A stretch of 5,502 bases of DNA from Gammaproteobacteria bacterium (GTDB taxonomy: Bacteria > Pseudomonadota > Gammaproteobacteria > Steroidobacterales > Rariloculaceae). Below are positions 1 to 5,110 of the stretch, one piece after another. Position 1 is the first letter of the stretch; every line of letters begins with the position of its first letter. The DNA lies in assembly GCA_004357505.1 (NCBI GenBank), contig SMWC01000102.1:1-5502 (forward strand). The letters run 5' to 3'. Position numbers and translations under genes: made by a program. The notes under the pieces are model-generated. The model made no database searches. It was not told the DNA's origin and was given only the letters and a program-made list of their open reading frames with translations.

Positions 1-1170
1 TTCGATCCCACCTGGCCGAAGGAGCTGCCGAACAACTGGAAAATCGGCGGCATTACTGGTCTTGCCGTCGACAGCAACGACAACGTCTGGGTCTACAATC
101 GCCCGAACGATCTGACATCCATCGAGCTTCACGCCGAACTCACGCCACCGATTGCGGGATGCTGCGCCCGGCCACCCTCGATGATTCATTTTGACAGGGA
201 AGGCAACGTGATCGGCTGGTTCGATGCGCAGCAAGGGCACGGCATGGACGTGGACAGCAACGGGTTTGTGTATCTTGGTCAGGATACGGTCCGAAAATAC
301 GACCCGGAGACCGGCCAAGTGGTTGCCGAGTTGGCGCGAACGCCGGAGAGAGAGGGTGGCGGTCGAGTTGGACTTCCCCCGCCTACGAGTCGGGAACCGG
401 GTCAGGGTGGCCGTGGACCGGTCGCAGGATTCTTGCCACGACCCCCTCGCGACCCTGCAGAGGTAGCGGCGGCAGCGGTGGCACGGGATGCATTCCGTGA
501 AAAGTATCCCCCTGAGACGCCGATGATTGTCGGCGGTCTCGAGGAGATTCGGATCGTCGAGGCCGACAACGAGATGTATGTCGCCGACAATTACCTCCAC
601 GGACGTGTGCTCGTCTTCGATCTAGAGACTTTCGAGTTCAAGCGGGGATGGGGCGCGTATGGCAAACCGCTGGCCGAAATCAGCACCGACGAAGCCGACC
701 ACACCTATACACCGAATGGGCCGATGCCAAAGGATTTCGCGGGCCACCTGACCCTGAACGTGTCCAATGACGGCCTCGTCTACGCAGCGGATCGGAACGC
801 GAACCGCATCCACGTGACGACGAAAGACGGCGAATTCCTGAAGGAGTTCGTCCTTGCGCCGGGCACAGGCGTGGGCGGCTCCACCGGCGGCGTGGCGTTC
901 TCGGCCGACCCCGAACAGCGCTATCTCTACATTTCCAGTCTGACCAACAACAAGATCTGGATTCTGAACCGCGAGGACGGCAGCATCGTCGCAGAGATGG
1001 GCCACATGGGCGAGAACGGCGGCCAGTTCTTCGGTCTGCATATGATCGCTGTCGACTCACAGGGCAATATTTACACCGGTGAAGTTTTCGCCGGCGAGCG
1101 TGTGCAGCGGTTCGTGCCCGCCGATAGTCCGAAGGGAGAGCTGCTCCAGCAACTGGCCGACATACGGTAA
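1..1170 (+). CDS. NHL-repeat beta-propeller protein (5' partial)
   Basis: The frame is open from the first base to the TAA at 1168-1170, giving 389 residues with no start in view. The in-frame ATG at 181 is internal, because propeller-like sequence (GLAVDSNDNVWVYNR, residues 20-34) precedes it. Repeated strands of the NHL type follow: MDVDSNGFVYLGQ (82-94), EADNEMYVADN (187-197), NVSNDGLVYAADRNANRI (253-270), YLYISSLTNNKIWIL (308-322) and AVDSQGNIYTGEV (350-362). This pattern fits a six-bladed propeller related to peptidyl-hydroxyglycine lyase-like and other NHL proteins. No catalytic role can be assigned. Two features are odd: a Cys-Cys pair at 54-55 in GCCARPPS, and a Pro/Gly/Arg-rich then Ala-rich stretch at about 113-175 that interrupts the blades, probably an exposed loop. 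NHL propellers usually bind partners or ligands outside the cytoplasm; location here is inferred because the N-terminus is missing. The next gene starts about 80 bases downstream on the same strand. Confidence 0.85.
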   Translation, partial: FDPTWPKELPNNWKIGGITGLAVDSNDNVWVYNRPNDLTSIELHAELTPPIAGCCARPPSMIHFDREGNVIGWFDAQQGHGMDVDSNGFVYLGQDTVRKYDPETGQVVAELARTPEREGGGRVGLPPPTSREPGQGGRGPVAGFLPRPPRDPAEVAAAAVARDAFREKYPPETPMIVGGLEEIRIVEADNEMYVADNYLHGRVLVFDLETFEFKRGWGAYGKPLAEISTDEADHTYTPNGPMPKDFAGHLTLNVSNDGLVYAADRNANRIHVTTKDGEFLKEFVLAPGTGVGGSTGGVAFSADPEQRYLYISSLTNNKIWILNREDGSIVAEMGHMGENGGQFFGLHMIAVDSQGNIYTGEVFAGERVQRFVPADSPKGELLQQLADIR

Positions 1171-1196
1171 ACGACAGAGATGCTGAGCGTTTTCCT

Positions 1197-1227
1197 GGTT
1201 GCGACAGCCTTGTGGCGAGGCGCAACC
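1197..1227 (+). other. Predicted stem-loop between NHL gene and TRAP receptor gene
   Basis: GGTTGCG (1197-1203) pairs perfectly with CGCAACC (1221-1227). Inside it GCC (1207-1209) pairs with GGC (1214-1216) around a TTGT loop, with a 3x4 internal loop between the two helices. It lies 26 bases after the NHL stop codon and just ahead of the next gene. No T-run follows, so it is not a textbook intrinsic terminator. It could protect the upstream mRNA's 3' end or be a leader structure. Chance pairing in GC-rich DNA is possible. Confidence 0.4.
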
Positions 1228-1254
1228 TCACTGGCGGAAAAATAGCGATTGCCG

Positions 1255-2283
1255 ATGACTCACGCTAGCAGGTGCTTACTTCAAACACTGGCCTTGTCTT
1301 GGCTAGCGGCCTGCGTGCTGGTGGGATGCGGCGCGGCAACCGATGATGCATCAAATTCGAGCCGGGTCTATGTGATCAAGTTTCCGCATGTAACCGCTCC
1401 GAGCACACCCAAAGGCCAGGCTGCGAACCGGTTCAAGGAACTTGCCGAGGCGCGTTTCCCTGGCCGGGTGGAGGTGGAAGTCTATCCCTCCAGCCAGCTG
1501 ATGAATGACGATGACTCCCTAGAGGCGCTCGCTTTCGGTGAGATCCAAATGATTGCGGTGTCCCTGTCCAAATTTGATCGACTGACGCCCAAGTTCCAGA
1601 TCTTCGACCTGCCGTTTCTATTCACCGACCTGGCCGCCGTAGAGCGTTTTCAAGGCAGCCCCACGGGCAAGCTCTTGCTCACGGAACTCGTCGACCGCGG
1701 TTTCTTAGGACTCGGCTTCTGGCACAACGGGATGAAACATTTCGGCGGCCCTCATCCGATGCGGCAGCCGGAAGATGCGGAGGGGCTCAAATTCAGAATC
1801 ATGGAATCCGATGTCTTGCAGGCGCAGATACTAGCGATCGGTGGCAATCCGCAAAAAATGCCTTATGGTGAGGTTTATCACGCGTTGCAAACCGGCGCTA
1901 TCGACGCGCAGGAGAACACCTGGCCGAACATTTATTCCACCAAATTTTACGAAGTGCAGCCCTACTTTACGATCACGAACCACGGTTACGTTGGCTATCT
2001 GGTCGCCGTCAATCCGCGGTTCTGGGAATCGCTGCCCGATGACCTCCGCGCGGGGCTTGAGGAGATCGTTGCCGAAGTAACGGTGTGGACCAACTCCAGA
2101 GCTGCCGCAATCAACGCCGACAACCTAGAAAGAATCAAAGCGTCCGGACGCACCGAGATCGTGAGTCTCACTAGTGAAGAGTTAACGGCCTGGCGGGATG
2201 CCGTGCAGCCTGTTTGGGAACTGTTCGCCGATGATATCGGTCGCGAGATAATTGCGGCCGCCCGCAGCGACGATAAGCGATAG
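1255..2283 (+). CDS. TRAP transporter substrate-binding lipoprotein, DctP family
   Basis: The 342-residue protein has the DctP-family pattern along its length. It is the extracytoplasmic receptor of a TRAP transporter, capturing a ligand (usually an organic acid) for a Na+-driven DctQ/DctM permease. The N-terminus (hydrophobic segment, then LVGC with Cys25) is a lipobox, so the protein is predicted to be lipid-anchored, whereas many Gram-negative TRAP receptors are soluble. Family hallmarks are the FPHVTAPSTPKGQAANRF start of the mature domain, VYPSSQL, IFDLPFLF, and GLKFR followed by EVYHALQTGAIDAQEN. R181 aligns with the carboxylate-binding Arg of SiaP-type receptors (R147 in SiaP). N221 lies 40 residues later, as does the SiaP Asn, and K161 sits where SiaP has R127. 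A TTG at 1249 with GGCGGA 10 bases upstream is an alternative start that adds two residues. I chose ATG 1255. No DctQ or DctM gene is adjacent downstream, so the receptor is an orphan within this window. The ligand is unknown. Confidence 0.93.
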   Translation: MTHASRCLLQTLALSWLAACVLVGCGAATDDASNSSRVYVIKFPHVTAPSTPKGQAANRFKELAEARFPGRVEVEVYPSSQLMNDDDSLEALAFGEIQMIAVSLSKFDRLTPKFQIFDLPFLFTDLAAVERFQGSPTGKLLLTELVDRGFLGLGFWHNGMKHFGGPHPMRQPEDAEGLKFRIMESDVLQAQILAIGGNPQKMPYGEVYHALQTGAIDAQENTWPNIYSTKFYEVQPYFTITNHGYVGYLVAVNPRFWESLPDDLRAGLEEIVAEVTVWTNSRAAAINADNLERIKASGRTEIVSLTSEELTAWRDAVQPVWELFADDIGREIIAAARSDDKR

Positions 2284-2305
2284 CGAGTCAACGGGAAACT
2301 TGGTA

Positions 2306-2351
2306 TTGCTCGAGGACGCCTGTTAAAGCTCGGCCAGGTGTCTCGGGGCAA
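2306..2351 (+). other. Strong predicted stem-loop downstream of TRAP receptor gene
   Basis: The 17-base arm at 2306-2322 (TTGCTCGAGGACGCCTG) faces the 17-base arm at 2335-2351 (CAGGTGTCTCGGGGCAA) across a 12-base loop. About 13 to 16 pairs form, depending on whether the middle is drawn as a 3x3 internal loop or as two single-base bulges; two or more pairs are G-U. It begins 22 bases after the receptor stop codon. The following bases (AGAGTACGTAGTTAAAAAG) have no T-run on the + strand. It is the longest inverted repeat I found between genes and is a plausible 3' stabilising or attenuating structure. Confidence 0.5.
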
Positions 2352-2434
2352 AGAGTACGTAGTTAAAAAGAACCGGTAGAGCCTGGCTGCGTGGTCATAA
2401 CTCCCGTACTATCGCCTAACAAGAACAAGATCAT

Positions 2435-2439
2435 AGGAG
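2435..2439 (+). promoter_or_regulatory. Ribosome binding site of the metallo-hydrolase gene
   Basis: AGGAG lies seven bases before the ATG at 2447. It is the clearest Shine-Dalgarno sequence in the window and fixes that start. Confidence 0.8.
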
Positions 2440-2446
2440 CCTGAAA

Positions 2447-3499
2447 ATGAATCATAACGGCGTTCGCATCCTTGTCCTATTGGGCTTGATAACGTCTCTG
2501 GGGGTCTCCGCGACAAGCTCTGCGCAGGGGACGCCGCGGCGGTCTATTACTCCTATCACAGGCGATTTATATCGCGGCCAGAACAATAATCATTTCACGG
2601 TATTTCTGGTCACGGACGAAGGCATCATCCTGACCGACCCGATCAACACCGGGTTTGCAACCTGGCTCAAGAGCGAACTCGACAGTCGTTTCGATGTACC
2701 CGTGCGCTATGTACTCTATAGCCACCACCATGGCGATCACGCGTCCGGCGGAGACGTCTTCGCAGATACGGCGCAATTCGTCGGCCATGAGAACATGTTG
2801 AGCCATCTGGCTATGCCACCCGAGTCTACGCCGCTGCCGATCGAGGGCCAGTACGCGATAGCTGCAACGATGGATGCCAACGGCAACGGTCGAATCGAGC
2901 GGAGTGAAGCGAGCGGCGCTATTCTAAATAACTTCTCAGGATTCGACGCGAACGGCGACGGCGAGCTGAGCGGCGCGGAGGTTTTGCGAGGACCGCTGAG
3001 CGCCGTACGACCGCCCGACATCACGTACTCGACGACCACTGTAATCTCCCTCGGCGGCAAGCAGGTCGAGATGACCTGGGTCGGCGAGATGAATCACTCG
3101 ATGGATATGAGCGTCATCACATTCCCGGCCGAACGCGCGATGCACATTGTCGATTTCATTACCTTCCAGCGACTTCCGTACCGGGAGATGGACTTCGAAA
3201 ACGGCCTATTCGACGAGTGGATGTCTGCGATCAAGCATTGGGAGTCCCTTGCCGACGACTACGACTACATCTCCCCGGGTCACGGTCCCGTGGGAGACAT
3301 TACGGATGTCAGGGAGTGGCGACGATACTTCGAGAAACTCCGCGATGCAGTAGCGGACGGCATCGACGCCGGCCAGTCGCTCGAGGAGATGCGCGCGAAT
3401 ATCGAGATCGAGGAGTACAGCGAGTGGGAAGGCTATTCGTGGCTCGACGAGAACGTATTGGGGATGTATCACTTCCTGACCGATGACGATGACAGCTAG
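2447..3499 (+). CDS. Exported metallo-beta-lactamase-fold hydrolase with inserted EF-hand pair
   Basis: This 350-residue protein begins with a Sec-type signal peptide (residues 1-26, likely cut at SSA|QG), so it should act in the periplasm or outside the cell. The metallo-beta-lactamase fold is supported by strand TVFLVTDEGIILTDP (51-65), the metal motif HHHGDH (H93, H95, D97, H98), H217 in EMNHSMD, D236 in HIVDF and H279 in SPGHGP. This is the full dinuclear metal ligand set, so a hydrolase is expected, but the substrate is unknown. Asp rather than Cys at 236 resembles glyoxalase II-like and other non-B1 members. Between the first motif and H217, where this fold normally has a short stretch, sit two EF-hand loops: D143-E154 (DANGNGRIERSE) and D167-E178 (DANGDGELSGAE). 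Both have D/N/D-type ligands at 1, 3 and 5, Gly at 6 and Glu at 12, so calcium binding is likely. A charged helical C-terminal region (about 285-350) ends in DDDDS. AGGAG seven bases upstream sets the start. Related sequences exist among SoxH- and quinoprotein-associated hydrolases, but I cannot assign one. Confidence 0.92.
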   Translation: MNHNGVRILVLLGLITSLGVSATSSAQGTPRRSITPITGDLYRGQNNNHFTVFLVTDEGIILTDPINTGFATWLKSELDSRFDVPVRYVLYSHHHGDHASGGDVFADTAQFVGHENMLSHLAMPPESTPLPIEGQYAIAATMDANGNGRIERSEASGAILNNFSGFDANGDGELSGAEVLRGPLSAVRPPDITYSTTTVISLGGKQVEMTWVGEMNHSMDMSVITFPAERAMHIVDFITFQRLPYREMDFENGLFDEWMSAIKHWESLADDYDYISPGHGPVGDITDVREWRRYFEKLRDAVADGIDAGQSLEEMRANIEIEEYSEWEGYSWLDENVLGMYHFLTDDDDS

Positions 3500-3511
3500 C
3501 ACCGCTGGCTG
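3493..3511 (+). other. Predicted hairpin spanning the metallo-hydrolase stop codon
   Basis: CAGCTAGC (3493-3500) pairs with GCTGGCTG (3504-3511) over a three-base ACC loop, eight pairs with one G-U. It contains the TAG stop codon. No T-run follows, so a role as an intrinsic terminator is not supported. Confidence 0.4.
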
Positions 3512-3524
3512 CCCATCAAGAAAC

Positions 3525-3560
3525 GATCTCGCGGAGATTCCAGCTCGGGAGATGCGCTGG
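3525..3560 (+). other. Two further short predicted stem-loops in the gap before the sulfatase gene
   Basis: GATCTC (3525-3530) pairs with GAGATT (3534-3539) around GCG, the outer pair being G-U. Directly next to it CCAGC (3540-3544) pairs with GCTGG (3556-3560) around an 11-base loop. Each is short and could be chance. Their tandem arrangement after the 3493-3511 hairpin makes the gap potentially structured. Confidence 0.25.
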
Positions 3561-3584
3561 CCAGAATCATTGGCGGCCGGATAG

Positions 3585-3610
3585 AACTCGTGTGTGCCAA
3601 GCAACGAGTT
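3585..3610 (+). promoter_or_regulatory. Inverted repeat abutting the sulfatase start codon
   Basis: AACTCGT (3585-3591) and ACGAGTT (3604-3610) form a perfect 7-base inverted repeat with a 12-base spacer, ending at the base before ATG 3611. In RNA it would fold the region where a ribosome binding site should be, and no good Shine-Dalgarno is visible there. In DNA it could be an operator. Repeats this short are expected several times by chance in a window of this size, so the position is the only argument. Confidence 0.25.
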
Positions 3611-5074
3611 ATGAACAAACCGATCGCACTCCTTACCATCACCGTGGTGCTGGCAGCGGTATCGGTAGCAGCGCAAGCGCAGAGCGCGAATCGTCCAGAC
3701 GTTCTGTTTATATCGATTGACGATCTAAACGACTGGGTCGGACCGCTCGGCGGTCACCCCCAAGCCAAGACGCCGAATATGGACCGGATGGCGGAGCTAG
3801 GCATGGTCTTCACAAACGCCCAGGCGCCTTCGATGCTCTGTAACCCGTCGCGAACAGCACTGATGACTGGCGTGCGGCCTTCGACATCGGGCGTCTACGG
3901 CAACCAGATCGATTGGCGCACCGTCGAGCGCTTGCAGGGTATTCCCACCCTGCCCCGTTATTTTCGGAACGAAGGTTATCGTACCGTTGGTGCCGGCAAG
4001 CTGTTTCACTCTTCGACCTATAGCCCTCAGGCGTTCTTTGGCTATAACGACACCACAGCGTGGGACGCCTACTTTCCGTCCCTGGAGCGTCAACTCCCTG
4101 ATGAAGTCGGGCCGCCGAACCGGCCGGCGAACGGCAGCCCGTTTTCACCAAATTTTGACTGGTCGCCTGTAGCGACCACGGACATGGCGATGGGAGATGG
4201 ACAGATCGTAACGTGGTCGGTCGAGCAGATTCTTGCCGCAGACGATGGGCCGAGATTTAACGCGGTCGGCATCTATCGCCCGCACCTGCCTTGGTACGTA
4301 CCGCAAAAGTACCTGGACATGCACCCGCTCGACGACATCGTGCTTCCGCTGGTGTTGGCGAACGACCTCGATGACATCCCGGCGATTGCGTTACAGCAAG
4401 CCCAGGGAAATGACATGCCACCGATGGGTATTCATGAATGGATTATCGAGGACACAGAAAACATCCGTTGGAAGGAAGGCGTCCAGGCGTATCTGGCGAG
4501 CGTAAGTTTCGCCGACGCCATGCTGGGTCATCTTCTGGACGCCCTCGAACGGAGCGGGCGCGCCGAAAACACGATCATCGTCTTGTGGTCGGACCACGGC
4601 TGGCATCTGGGGGAAAAAGCACGCTGGCGTAAACGGACGCTGTGGCGTGAATCGACCCGGGTGCCATTGATCATCGTCGCCCCCGGCGTAACGCATGCCG
4701 GCAGCCAAACGTCAGCGCCCGTCTCTTTGTTGGACCTATTTCCGACGCTAGCCGAACTTGCGGGGCTCAAGTTACCGGCGCATCTCGAGGGTGTCAGTCT
4801 GCTGCCGCTGCTTAAGGACCCCACCACCGAGTGGAATCGCGCGGTCGTGTCTACGAACGGTTTCCGTAACCACGCGGTCGCGAACGCTCGCTACCGTTAT
4901 ATTCGGTACGCAGAGGGATCTGAAGAACTGTACGACCTAGCATCCGATCCGAACGAGTGGAAGAACCTCGCCGGCGACCCGCAATTCGAGACGGTACGAG
5001 CAGAACTCGCTCGCTGGCTGCCGAAACACGACGAGCCGAACGCCCCCGATAACACACGGGCCACCACGCAATAG
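3611..5074 (+). CDS. Exported sulfatase, iduronate-2-sulfatase-like
   Basis: The 487-residue protein is a type I (formylglycine) sulfatase that hydrolyses sulfate esters. A signal peptide (1-23, likely cut at AQA|Q) sends it to the periplasm or beyond. The catalytic set is complete: calcium ligands D37 and D38 in SIDDLND; C77-N-P-S-R81, where Cys77 would be converted to formylglycine; K130 and H133 in AGKLFH; H225 in YRPHLPW; and D328, H329 and K341 in SDHGWHLGEKARWRK. GKLFH, the RPHLPW motif and the SDHGW..GE..W.K block match human iduronate-2-sulfatase in order and spacing, placing it in that subgroup, which also includes many bacterial polysaccharide sulfatases. The C-terminal subdomain has the usual ELYDLASDPNEWKNLA signature (439-454). 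Length is normal for the family. I chose ATG 3611 because it begins a clean signal peptide; an in-frame GTG at 3590 would add MCAKQRV and has only a weak GGA upstream. The true substrate is unknown. No formylglycine-generating enzyme is in the window, so maturation must come from elsewhere. Confidence 0.94.
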   Translation: MNKPIALLTITVVLAAVSVAAQAQSANRPDVLFISIDDLNDWVGPLGGHPQAKTPNMDRMAELGMVFTNAQAPSMLCNPSRTALMTGVRPSTSGVYGNQIDWRTVERLQGIPTLPRYFRNEGYRTVGAGKLFHSSTYSPQAFFGYNDTTAWDAYFPSLERQLPDEVGPPNRPANGSPFSPNFDWSPVATTDMAMGDGQIVTWSVEQILAADDGPRFNAVGIYRPHLPWYVPQKYLDMHPLDDIVLPLVLANDLDDIPAIALQQAQGNDMPPMGIHEWIIEDTENIRWKEGVQAYLASVSFADAMLGHLLDALERSGRAENTIIVLWSDHGWHLGEKARWRKRTLWRESTRVPLIIVAPGVTHAGSQTSAPVSLLDLFPTLAELAGLKLPAHLEGVSLLPLLKDPTTEWNRAVVSTNGFRNHAVANARYRYIRYAEGSEELYDLASDPNEWKNLAGDPQFETVRAELARWLPKHDEPNAPDNTRATTQ

Positions 5075-5082
5075 CTGGCCCG
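5057..5082. terminator. Possible shared stem-loop terminator between convergent genes
   Basis: CGGGCCA (5057-5063) pairs perfectly with TGGCCCG (5076-5082) over a 12-base loop containing the sulfatase stop codon. On the + strand it is followed by CTGTTTCGTT, only moderately T-rich. It sits where two genes converge with 31 bases between them, so it could serve both directions, but the weak T-tract keeps confidence low. Confidence 0.35.
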
Positions 5083-5089
5083 CTGTTTC

Positions 5090-5110
5090 GTTAGCAGGTT
5101 AGCGGTTAGC
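5090..5110. repeat. Three short GTTAGC direct repeats at the convergent junction
   Basis: GTTAGC occurs at 5090-5095, 5098-5103 and 5105-5110, at steps of 8 and 7 bases. The last copy contains the stop codon of the - strand gene. It may be a small slippage product or chance. No function is inferred. Confidence 0.4.

Noticed and set aside
181..183. ATG as the start of the NHL protein
   Set aside because: The frame is open back to base 1 and encodes propeller-like sequence before this Met, so the gene begins upstream of the window.
680..1231. 183-residue open frame on the - strand
   Set aside because: It lies opposite the well-supported NHL protein, is Arg- and Ser-rich with no recognisable motif, and looks like a shadow of GC-rich coding sequence.
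2407..2412. TACTAT as a -10 promoter element before the metallo-hydrolase gene
   Set aside because: It matches the consensus at only four of six positions and has no acceptable -35 element at 16 to 18 bases upstream.
2284..2446. Possible small RNA gene or tRNA in the 163-base gap
   Set aside because: No cloverleaf or T-loop signature is present and no short gene with a ribosome binding site was found. Only the stem-loop at 2306-2351 stands out.
3590..3610. GTG start for the sulfatase
   Set aside because: It would place MCAKQRV before a normal signal peptide. ATG 3611 gives a typical Sec signal, though the upstream start cannot be fully excluded.
3206..3676. 156-residue open frame on the - strand across the metallo-hydrolase/sulfatase gap
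   Set aside because: It overlaps the ends of two strong genes on the other strand and has no domain-like pattern or signal, so it is treated as a shadow frame.
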